A stretch of 64,000 nt of DNA, from the NCBI RefSeq assembly GCF_014529535.1, contig NW_023503423.1:8517340-8581339 (forward strand), written 5' to 3'. Within the stretch, counting starts at the first letter, position 1; each line of letters begins with the position of its first letter. The stretch is from Bradysia coprophila (lineage: Eukaryota; Arthropoda; Insecta; Diptera; Sciaridae). Positions 20,818 through 32,200 of the stretch are shown here, piece by piece. The notes beneath the pieces were generated by a model. It saw nothing but the letters and a program-made list of their open reading frames with translations. It had not been told where the DNA came from and did not search any database. The position numbers and the translations under genes were made by a program.

Positions 20818-21582
20818 ATGGAGGTAGACAATAACGACAACTCGGACGAGGACTATGAAGAGGAAGAGTTTTTGGTATTTTTGGATTTCCAATCGAAAAT
20901 CAAATCCGAAACGCTCGAAAAACGCAATCTCAAAATCAAAATGATCGGCTTCGAGACCGACGAACCGATTGTCCAAGTAAATAACAAAATATTTCGAGGT
21001 GAGGTGACTTCTTATCCGACTGGTTGAACGATTGTCAACATTATCCACACCCTATTTCCAGGCACATTCGAACATGCAATGGGAACAAATGTATTTTTCA
21101 CACCAGATCCAGATCCACCATCGATGGATCCGAATTTCGAGCCCATTCCGTCGACGATGTACAAATATCATTCGCAAACCGATAAGGTGCTGAGAATGGA
21201 ACGTATGTTCATAACACCGAAGCAGGAAAACGACGAGCTGACGGAAACGCAGAGCGACGAGGATGTCGTACCAACCGAAAGTTATTCGGACGCATTAAAT
21301 CATTTTCTGAAATTGGACGAACTACCGCCAAGAACATTGACTGGATCAGATGTACTGAAGCCATCGGAATTCCATGACTTTTTTCGACCGCAATTGAACA
21401 ATGAGGATGAGGATGAACCGCAGAATGCGAGTGAGACAGTTATGGATGCAACGGAAACTAATGACAATGAAGATAGGGCTGAAAGTAATTTAAGTGAAGT
21501 AGATGATGGAGGTGATGATGGTAAATCAACGGAGACGACGAGTCCAATGAAAGTTGAAACAATAAAGCAGGAAAAGCAGTGA
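20818..21582 (+). CDS. GTF3C6: General transcription factor 3C subunit 6 (TFIIIC35-like)
   Basis: Two exons (20818-20998, 21062-21582) encode 233 residues. The start is the ATG of MEVDNNDNSDEDYEEEEF. The conserved N-terminal core reads FLVFLDFQSKI, then KIKMIGFETDEPIVQVNNK, then FRGTFEHAMGTNVFF. This matches the TFIIIC tau55-related domain (GTF3C6 in vertebrates), which helps TFIIIC bind tRNA-gene promoters for RNA polymerase III. The rest is acidic and disordered, ending in a possible sumoylation-type VETIKQE patch. Length is close to human GTF3C6. An AATAAA lies at 21709. It is tail to tail with the P450. Confidence 0.82.
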
Positions 21583-21949
21583 CATGTAGCTTCAAAACAA
21601 GGTAAGTCCTAAGTATCGGGGTAGAATGATAATGAACGGAGCGGAATTCTAGTGTGAGACGTTTGCACTTATCTGCTTGCATTGTGAGGGAGTCGCCTGG
21701 AGAGTTGAAATAAAAATATTTTTAGAAAAATCTCAGCGGTTTCTCACTCAAAAGTTTAGGGTAAAGTTGAAAGTTCAAGAAAAACACAAGATTCGAGCCA
21801 GCTATTTTATGAAATCAGTAGCTACAGTAAAGTAAATGACGACTGTTCATGTTCTCTAGAGTCATCTAAACCATCAATGATAGTGCTACAAGTCTACAGT
21901 TCACCTGTGAATAGAATTTCAAATAGCCTTAAGACCTTAAGACATCATA

Positions 21950-23746
21950 TCAAGTTCTTCGCTTCAGTGCCACATGAATTCCATTTTCCGTCGTTAAACC
22001 GACTGGTCCGCTCTTCAATTTCAGTGGAATTTGTGACTTTTCATTCGGTTCGAATTTGAAGTGGAGTAGCAAGTGATAAATGACAGACTTCACTTCGATC
22101 AGAGCAAATCTTGATCCCTGAAAGTAAAAACCAGACGAAATTGATTGATTCCGTATGTCTGAGCTGGAAAAACAACGTTTAATTACAATGCAACTTCTCG
22201 GTCCCATTCCGAATGCCCCAAAACTGCCCGCAACGATTTTGTCCTTATTTTCGTCACTGAAACGCTCTGGCCTGAATTCTCTTGGGTTATCCCAGTATTT
22301 CTCGTCGAAGTGTAGACCGTATACGGGTATCAACAGAGTTGTGCCCTTGTCAATCTTAAATTTAAATTCTCCATCGTCATAACTGTAGTCCTTCACACAA
22401 ACACGATCGATACCAGGTGCAGGAGGCCAATGACGAAGTGTTTCACTAATGACCTGATCCATGTATTTCATACCTTGAATGTTTTCAAAGGCCAACTGCT
22501 TTCCACTCAAACTCTGTTGCATTTCTTCAATTTCGTCATACAACTTCTGCTGTACATTTTGGTTAACAGATAACTCGTACGCAACAAATGACAATACAAT
22601 CGACGATGTATCGAATGCAGCCAGAAAGAAACCGAAGCATTGGGCCACTATTTCATCGTCAGTCCATTCCCGTTGAACGATTTTCTTCCCAATACTGGAC
22701 TCTTCCACAGACGCAAAATCTGCGCCACTTTTTTCTTCTGATGTTGTGGTTGTTGTGCTGTTGAGGTGCGAATTTCCCTTTTTCACATTCATCAAAATGT
22801 TGATCATGTCCGGTCGATAAATCCCCTGGCGTTCTCTTTCGGCGATATTATCCAGAACCATATTTCGAAAGAACGTCGTCACCTTCCGATCAATGATACT
22901 TATCCCTAATAAACTGGCGAGCCGAGGTAACATTAAAATTGTCATCACACGGAATAGAGCTTTACCAGATCCAAATTCTGCAAATTTCTTGCCAGACAAA
23001 TAAAAATCGTTGCTGGGATCGACGAATGAGTCGATTTTACACCCGAAAGCGACCGACGAGATTACATCATTTGAATATTTGCCAAACAATTCTTTCATTT
23101 CGTAGTCGGCACTGCCTGTACTTTCACTCTCGCTACGCAGTGCCTTGACCATTTGATCACCACATTCCGATAACAAATCGAACATTTGTCGAATTTTACT
23201 GCCCGTGAATGCTGGACTGAGCGTGGATCTCATGTCGCGCCATTTCGATCCGGTGAGAAAGAAAAGAGAATTGCCAAACAGTACGTCGACCTAGGGATGT
23301 AAATTCATGTTTGTGTCATCAATTCAATGCTTCATCGTATACCTTATCATCAAGAACATGAGTATGATCTTCGAAGTGATCGAAGTCCTTGACGAGTAAC
23401 TGTTTTATCACATCCGGATCTCTGACTACTAGATTTGGTTGTCTAAAGTTGAATGCTCCCAAAATTCTGAGGTATAAGAAAAAACTATGTTACCTGTGCT
23501 TACACTAAAAGCCGATCGATGGTGATCTTACTTGGTACCGGGATCGGCAGCATAGAGCGTGGACATGAACTCACACATCGGATATCCTTGCAGCATCATG
23601 AATCCAATATTGTTGCCGAAGAAATATTTCGGTTTCCAGTAGGGTATGTTTCGTATTCGAAAGTAGTTTTGATGAATGGTCAGCCATTTGTAGAAGGCGT
23701 AAACTATGAGGATGATTCCCATCCAAAATACGATGTTACCAATCAT
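21950..23746 (-). CDS. Cytochrome P450, CYP9-like (CYP3 clan)
   Basis: Four exons (23746-23532, 23466-23343, 23290-22187, 22117-21950) encode 536 residues. The N-terminal membrane anchor is MIGNIVFWMGIILIVYAFY. Diagnostic motifs are present: helix C SKWRDMRSTLSPAFTGSKI (typical of CYP9), helix I FFLAAFDTSS (about 336), helix K ETLRH, the PERF motif FRPERF, and the heme loop FGMGPRSCIG with the ligand Cys near 480. In helix I the usual A-G-x-D-T-T is A-A-F-D-T-S, a tolerated variant. The short last intron lies just after the heme cysteine (GPRSCI | GSRF); read unspliced it gives false coding sequence. ER-bound monooxygenase, probably for xenobiotics or endogenous lipids. It looks intact. Confidence 0.9.
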
Positions 23747-23793
23747 TTTCGCTATTGTTTCCCGACGAATTTGAATTAATAACAAAATAGACA

Positions 23794-24877
23794 CAGTTTG
23801 TACGTTCCTAATTTAACGGAAGCGATGTTTCTGTTTCGGTCTGTACTTTCAGTGTTCATGAACTACGGAAATGGAATCAACTGAACGCTATTAGACTGAA
23901 AACTGCGCTGTGATATCTTTGATTTCACTTTTTAGTCTATTTTAATCTTCGTGTAGCGGTAGAAAAATAAATATTCAAAAAAAACCGAACGCGCAACGTT
24001 CTCTGCACACATAATTTACAATTTTTTATTTGCTTGGAGCCAGATGATCCAGATGTTGTTATTGTTTGGAAAATCATCACCAGTAGTTCCTACGCGTGCT
24101 GTTCATGTACTAGTGTTTGGATGGAGAACGAAATTAGTTTTAAAAAAATTATTCAAGAGAAATGATGTCCCATACGAACTCGTACACATTTTACGTTTGT
24201 AAACTTAGTGCAAATTACGTATAGCGCAATTGCGAAAGTTTTTACGACGTCCAAGTCATGTAATTATAAGCTTTCCAGCAAAGGGTCACATTGGGATCAT
24301 TTCTTTGGTGAACTTGGTATCTTTAGGCATACTCTTTCCACTTACTCCTTGCTACGAATTGCAACTGTTACAAACGGCACTTTAAATATCATAATCCCAA
24401 GTACTTCGTATGGGGCAGAGGCTAGATAATTTAATTTGGTATCGATTAATCTCCTACTATAGGGTAGAAATTTGACATGTGAGAACTCGATCTAGAGTGT
24501 TTTCCAAGAAACTAAAAATTGGAAATGGGTTCGAACTTGATTTAGAGGGTCAAGATTTAAAAAGAATCGAAAGATTTTCTTTTTACAGAATGCTATCTTT
24601 AAGAGAGCTTGTTTGCTAGAGAGAGTATTGCTCCGACTGATCAACCGGAACAACCGCTTGATGGTGGGACCTGTCATGTCAGAAAATATACCGTATTGTA
24701 GGTGGAGAGTGTTAGAAGTAGTAGCTTAGCAATATATTTTAGTTCATGCTAAAGTTTCTACTATTTCCACCATAGAACGATTATGCGTATAGATACAGAC
24801 TTTAAAAGTTTTTAAGGCGCAAAGTGGAAACAACATGAAAATCTCTCTCCTCTCTCATTTATGCACAATTTTCTGGC
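23794..24877. other. Gene-less region upstream of the P450
   Basis: Presumably holds the P450 promoter and an intergenic spacer. No reading frame, RNA gene or clear repeat can be supported. Confidence 0.4.
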
Positions 24878-24894
24878 GTTATTTCCAAAAGTTA

Positions 24895-24968
24895 TTTGTG
24901 TATCTGTTTTGGACGATTGTTTTTAGGCGAAAGTGCCTAAAATCAATCGTCCAAAACAGATACACAAA
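24895..24968. repeat. Perfect hairpin 1 (34-bp arms, 6-nt loop)
   Basis: Arms 24895-24928 and 24935-24968 are inverted copies with one mismatch (TTTGTGTATCTGTTTTGGAC and onward), separated by GAAAGT. Such a long, tight stem stands out from random AT-rich DNA. Confidence 0.85.
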
Positions 24969-24971
24969 AAA

Positions 24972-25043
24972 TTTTCATGTAAGGGGTCGAAAACTACAGA
25001 AAAATCTCAAAACTCCCTCATTTTCGGCCCCGACACATGAAAA
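24972..25043. repeat. Hairpin 2, next to hairpin 1
   Basis: TTTTCATGTAAGGGGTCGAAAA at the left pairs with TTTTCGGCCCC and ACATGAAAA at the right, around a loop of about 28 nt. Together with hairpin 1 it forms the insert in the family A MITE. Part of it also accompanies the degenerate copy at 18131-18206. Confidence 0.7.
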
Positions 25044-25311
25044 GTATATAAACACTGAAGGTAACGCAAATCCGCAAGACCACACGGATCCAAAGTTTCG
25101 GGTGAATATAGTTTTTATATTGTTGGACACAAAAATTCACTTTGTGACACATGCCAAAACTCAATACTAAACAACGCAGTTCCAACAACATGATCACGCC
25201 AAACGTCACGGATGCAACATAACAAATCTTATATTCACCCGAAACTTTGGATCCGTATTTCTTGCTATTCCCTAAGGTTTTGCGTTACCTTCAGTATGTA
25301 TATGTACCTTG

Positions 25312-26299
25312 GTTATTTCCGCAATACATTTTCCGATCGTAGAAATAATACACAAATGGAGTTACGCCGATACAACGCCATCTAAAATCGCTTTAGATTC
25401 TCCTTCAAAGAGAATCACTCAAAGGGTTGACTACACAGTTTTACGATGTACTCCAAGCAGGAATGTTACTCTAAATAGTAAAACGTAGTGACACGTTTTG
25501 ACACTGTAAAAAATCGTACAAATTTTTCTATTTGGCAGCTGTCATTAGAAGCTCTTTTGCTTGAGGTGCGTTGGTTTTAGACTCAAATAATAGCTAACTC
25601 ATGCTGATTATTTTGTTGTTTTGTTTATGTAATAAATAGTACAAAATCTCTATTTGTCTCTATTTTCAACATGTTAAACGTCTAATTACATTAACAAACA
25701 ATGCATAACTTGATGTTGAAATAATTTTTTTAAATGCCGCGATACGTTGCAAGAACAGTGTGCACTATGTTCAACTCTCACATGCAATCAAAATATTCAG
25801 TTTAGCATTATAAGCACACAGTCCACACACACACAGAACTTCTTTGACAGATATAATACTTGTGTCACAGCTGAGTACGCAAGTGTATGAAGCGGCCTGT
25901 TAAAAATATATTTTTATGTTTTCCATTCGGAATTAGTGATAATTGTGCTCTTCTCATGTTCAAAACAACAATAAGGAATTTGTACGAATTAACGAACGAA
26001 AACAAACAATTTTTTTAAAAAAAAGTGACACAGCATCATCATTGTATAATACTAAATGCGTACAAATTACGATGATGAGAAGTTATGTAAAAATATCATA
26101 AGTGCGGAATAATCGTCGACAAAAATTTTGAGTTTTTTTGTGGTTTCGTTACAAAATCTTCGTAGACTCTGCTTCTTTTCGGGAAAAGTGCATTTCATTA
26201 AAAAAAAAATTATAATTTTGTGGAGTCTCCTCTTACTTGAAAGTAACAAGTGCTCCCGTGTGTGTTGTGAATCTGAATCAACTGAACCGAAAGAAAATT
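25312..26299. other. Upstream region of the TLC gene
   Basis: AT-rich with no supported coding frame. It probably contains the promoter and 5' leader of the gene that starts at 26300. A T-rich run precedes the ATG. Confidence 0.4.
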
Positions 26300-29200
26300 A
26301 TGGAAAAACAAATTCCTAGAACTCGTGGCTGTATGTTTGCATTAGCTTGTTCCATTGGCAGCTTCAGTATGGCCTGTGGCAATGTTCTGTCGCTGAATGC
26401 CTACAATGAGAAAATATCGTTCCAGCGCGGAATGTTTATCACATCGCTCGGTTTTGTCTATTTTATATCGTTGACCGATTTCTTTCGGAAATATTTTTTG
26501 GAAACAGCCAGTGGCATTAAATTTCGACAGAAATATCGATTGATGACTTCAGACATTCTGGATATTACGAACAAGTAAGTTTTTTTTTCGGTGGTTGTTG
26601 TTGTTGTTGTTGCTTCTTTTCGATTTCATTTTTGGATGATGCGTAAGCAAACATTATAACATTTTTATGAGTATAATACACATTACGGTGAACACTGTAT
26701 ATATACAATCTGTGTGTCTTTATGCAGAGCCCACGATCGTATTCATTTAACATATTGACTCTCTACACTACTCTATCACATGTCGTTTTGTCGTATAGTC
26801 TGTCTAAAATAAAAGAGAAAATTGTGCCAATCATTCTGATTGTTAGCTCCAATTACACGTTAATGGCAGAACGTATTTGTTCAGCGAATTTGATATACTT
26901 TCACCCCAACTTGTTGATTGAAGAAAATTGAATATCGAAAGAAATATGTTCATCCTCTAAAGCGCTTGGTCTTTGTTTGATGTGAAAAGGCTTCCAGACG
27001 GACTAATTCCCTTAAAAGAAAATGGTGATTCATATAGACGACCACTTCATATATGTGTGTGCCAATGAACCATTAATAATAATTAGATGAAAATGCCAAT
27101 TTCTTCGGTAATCATTACTCTAATAGTGTTTCCAGAAGCGTGAACATGTTTAAGGGTATGTCCATAGCATGAAATATTAGTGGTTAGGTTGGATAGGTGG
27201 ACGTTTTTAATTATATTTTATTCAAAGCAGGGTAATTAGATAATTTGTTATATTTTGTCGATCTGATAAAGTTATATAAAAAAGCGTCCCCTAAACGCAT
27301 TAAATAATCGAATATGCTATTGGCACCGGGTGCCAATAGTCTCTTTATTATACTGTGGCTAATGGCACCGGATGCCAATATTCTCTTTATGATACTGTGG
27401 CTAATGGAACCAGGTGCCAATAGTGCCTTTATAATCGTGTGGCTAATGGCACCGGGTGCGATTAGCATTAGTATAATAAAGAGACCATTGGCACCCGGTC
27501 CTTAAAGCATTTTCTAGAATCGATATTTAACAATCTTCGACTTTCATCCTGGAATTCATCTTATGACAGGTCAGGTCAGACCTGAAGTAAATGTGATTTT
27601 GATCTGAATTTGCATAATCTGATGACCAGAATTGTTCAGGTTGTCTAGTTATTCAGAGAACCCATCTGTTTGTACATAAAAACCATGATCTTGTACAGAA
27701 GTCAACTACAAAGGCATTGGTGAAACAATAATTGATTTGATAATTATTGGTGGCATTACTGGGCTTTTGTGTTTATAAAAAAAAAAATTGAAATCGGAGA
27801 ACGCTCGAATTTCATATCCATAAAAGTGGTCGAAGTTTTCGCGAATGTGACCGAAACATTTCGGTTTCAGTTTTTGCTAAACATTGTAGGTCATTTAGAA
27901 ATACCGTGCCGTACACTCGTCTACAAACATAAACGTTTGCAAACATGCGATAATTGGAACACTTGTGATGAATGGAAAATTCAGCTTAGTTGAAAAAATG
28001 TCCGTTTCTACGCAATAAAAAATTTAATTTATTCGAGATGTCCGTTTCTGCACTGTTCAAAAACTTGTATTGGGACAAGGCACCCGACCCGAGTTTATTG
28101 ATTCGTGAGATTGTATTTATAATTGTAAGTTGACGTAAACCTTGAAATTATTCTGTTGACTCCTCATATATACCTTATATGGAAAAGTTACTTATAATTT
28201 TCCAGTTTTACGTCAAAAATATTTATCTCCTCAGTTGCATAGGTAATTATTCAATATTCCATATCAACTGTAATAGCTTTGAACATCATGTGGTGTATAA
28301 TATATATATATATATATTCTACCCATCAATGTAATAACTTTATCTTCGACAATTTTCTATCTACAATTATCTACGATAATAAATGGACCCTAGTGATTGT
28401 TCTGAAGGTAAAAGTTATAAATTCTGATCAAATAACCACAATGTGATTTACCCTAAATTGACTCATTACACATCTATGTCTACAGACACATATACATTTT
28501 CTTATTGACGTGACGTGACGTGAAGCATTTATTAGCATTACCTAACGTCTAATTTATATATAAAGCTCTCTGGCATTGAAACAATTTCATGACTAAACAA
28601 CGTACTATATAACGCACCACAATTTCGTAAAATTAGATTTCATTATTACCACAAATCGCGCGTTTTTTTCCTTCTTCATTAAATTCTTTTTTTAACTCTA
28701 TTACGAAAACGAGTGACCTATACGAACCTCTTTAAGTATTCATTTATTCCATTCCCTTACTTACTTGAGTCCTCAAATGTCTATAATAAAATACAAAAAT
28801 CAATTTTCGTTCACCTTTCTTTAATGTTTTAATTGTCACCTTTTTCCATCATAAAAGTGTGATCACATCGAATAATAAAGTCGTTCTCATTTTCAATTTA
28901 TGCAAATAGATATGAATACTCTAATAATAGAAACGAAGTACACGTCTCTGAAGTCACTCACTCTCTACACTGCCCATTCACCGCGTTGATTTGATATTCC
29001 AATTTAACAAGCTACCAAAAGCCATCAATTTGCTATTTGCTTCGTGAATAATTTATATTGAATTTCATTGAAGGTTCCCCCTCGTAACATATCAATTGAT
29101 AAAGGAAAAAAAAAAGAAGAAAATTTTCAAATAATTTTAATGAAGCCGAGAATTTTGTCTTGATTTTCTTTCTCGTCGTTGAATTTTATCATGATGTCGT

Positions 29201-32200
29201 GGTGTCGTCGAGAGGTGTTTTTTTATTGCGTGAATTCAGTCGGTGTCGATAAGACCCAATTCGAAACGATATCAATTTACTTAGCGCAAACAAGTATCCA
29301 ATAACAAATTTGTTTCTAGTATGATGATGTTAACATTGTTAACAGCAATTTGATATTTTAGCTGATCAAAAGTGTCAAAGCTGTTAACCTTTCCAAAGCG
29401 CTAAATGTGTCGTCATAATCACTAAATTTGTTACTTCTGTAGTTTGTTAAGAATCGCCTGGTATTGGTGTTTGACACAAAATCTTTAACTTCATGAGTGT
29501 TGACATACTTTCCGCTAAGGGATCAGTTCGCGCCTAAAAGGGAGTATGGGGTCAGCTGAATACGGTTGTTTTGTGAAGTTTTACCCTAAAAGCTACATAT
29601 TCAGCTACAGAAAATTTCCTGGAAACGTCAACAAGATTCCTATTGCAAGGATACTATGCCAGATTTATGACCAACAGCAAGAGTTCATCAAAATATCTAA
29701 GTCAAGAGAAGCTATAAGAGAGGAATCGTTTGCTCAGCAAACTTTGAAATCTCTATAAAATGCGAAAACATTCGATTGTGTACACACTTCAAAAACATTA
29801 TCCTCTTATACTTGGTCATAGAAACTCTTCTCTAATCACCTACTCGTAGTTAAATTCTTTTTATCTTTTGGTGTTGATGAACTTGCTTCGAAAACTATTT
29901 TGTTAGAGAGTATCCATAAGAGAGATACTAAGCTTTAATGTTTTCCATATTAAATTTAAAAATTGTAAACCAAACCAAATTCATATTCACATTCGATAAA
30001 TGCAGCCAGCTCTCAAATCATTTAAAATGCTCGCAGAAGTGCTAATTGCTAATTCTTTCTTTAATATAAAGGGCGTGCACATTATAAGCTGACAAATAAA
30101 ATTTAACACTCCCTCCTCTACAACTACTCATTCCCCCGAGACAGTCACTTGACTTTCCATTTCAGTTCGTATTGACAAGTACCGCCAACCACCCTTCTCC
30201 CATAAAATCGATTTAAAACTTAGCTATTGATATTGTGATGATTGAATTAATAAGGCTGATAATCCAGCTTATGGGTAGAAATAAATTACCGCACAAGATG
30301 TTTGATGTTTAAATAATTCCCCTTCCTTTCTGAATATGGTTAACTTAGTAGCATCATACATTGCTTATTAATACGTTTTATAATGATGTAGTCTTATGTG
30401 TGCACGAAATTTTAAGCTTTCAATAAGTCATCCACTTTCTGCCACATACACGAAAGTTATTGAACATCAAAGTTATACGAGTTTTTGATTAGAATTGAGT
30501 ATTATAAGTGTATATGCTCGTTGACTAGTGACTATTACATGAACTCTTTTAAAAAATTGATAAGAAGTCGATTTATTTCAACATTGCCCCGTACTTATCT
30601 GCTTTTATTGTTCTTCAATAAAGTAATCGATTTTAAAGAGGCATGGCTGCAGGGTTAGACAATTAAATCAACTTAGAATCTTAGTTAGTTTTGATAGTTA
30701 GGCAAATGTTTATGTCCTCCACAAAAGCAGTGATAATACAAGAAAAATATAAAATTTTGAAAAAATATTACGAAACTCTCATCACTCATATTGTCAGCAC
30801 CAATTCGTATATTTTCCAATGAAAATCATGAGCTTGATATTTATCTAAATGTTAATCTAAAATGTTTATAGCACAACGACTTCGTTATACTTTTCTTTTA
30901 GCTAGACGTTAATTTATGTATACCGCCATTATAAACTGTGAATCTTTGATTTTGTCTGAGTTTTACTATTGCAAACATAAAACTTTGAAAACGGGAGTCA
31001 CACTTGTGAGAACGATAACAAGAGTGTTACTATGGAGGTGTACTTAGCTTACATACCATCCCAATAAACTTCACAATTTCGTACATGTTTAAGTGCGAAA
31101 TACGAAAACTGATAAATAAATTTCTTTCTGCTTAAAAAGTAACAAACATGGAAAGGCCTTCGAATCGACATATTGACTAGACATTTCCTCATTCAATTAA
31201 TTTCCTTTTTTATTACAACAATAGATTTTTGATGACAAAAGGTTTCTATTCACTTTTTATCCGACAAATCTGATTTGTCGATTATGTGGAGCCATATGGA
31301 GTGGAACAAAACTTCTACATTCCCTTAAAATATGTAATGCAAGTGTTGTGTTGCATTTTAGTTTATTTCGTTGACTCTTTTATCATATCATGTTGGATAC
31401 GTTGGTGGAAAACACTTGTGAGCACGCGAGTAATGCTCGCGGGAAATTTCTTCTACCAGAAAACTTTTATGATTATTTTGCTTTATGGTAACAAAGTGCA
31501 CTTTTCCACCATCACAGTATGGTTGAATGGAGTTTTAATTGGATGCACTTTTGATATTTTTCAATATAAAAATAGATCATTTAACAAGGCACCGCTAAAA
31601 TTGTTGATTTTCAACCGCACCACCCGATGCACTAGGATTCAGGGCACCTGTGCTCCGGAGTGATTGGCGGAGAACTTATTTGGTTAATGGTACCATAAAT
31701 TTAATCCCATGGCTGTAAAGTGTTGAACTGTATGGATACGCGTCCAAGTTTAGAAAGTACGGTCTTCTACCTGCAGATTCATGGATGGTTTGGTAATTAC
31801 TTCTATTGATAGAGGGATATGTCTGCTTCTAGTACTATACGAGAAATTTTTGAAAACTGTCTGTAAGACCCGACACGACGGTTCAAAGATGGTATTCCGT
31901 GCAAAATATGCATACAATAGATTATCATCTTTGACCAGTTTTAAGCAATCGAAGACATTGTTTTCAAAAAATTCTTTTTTGTGATACTTCTATCATTATA
32001 ACTTGCTACGAAAAAAGTACCACCCATGAATTTGCAGGGAGAAGTTCTTTAAACTGGGATGAGTCTTCACCAGCTTCCCTTACACCAATAGAACGGTTTT
32101 TTTTAATATTACCAAAACAATTACAACCTCTGCCTATTAAAATCCCAAGTTAAAAGTTCTTGAATGGTGCGGTTGAAAATGAAAAATGTTGGCAGAACGT

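Larger units (their letters stand above)
24886..25311. mobile_element. hAT-type MITE, family A, with a double-hairpin insert
   Basis: A perfect 8-bp duplication GTTATTTC flanks it (24878-24885 and 25312-25319). The right terminus is CAAGGTACATATACATACTG on the minus strand. The body (25040-25311) aligns with the copy at 7840-8357 and lacks the family B insert. The left terminus is separated from the body after only CAA by about 150 bp made of two hairpins, so a second sequence appears to have inserted near the tip. Confidence 0.78.

Noticed and set aside
29546-29758. 70-codon frame in the TLC intron
   Set aside because: No homology recognised and no supporting splice or start context.
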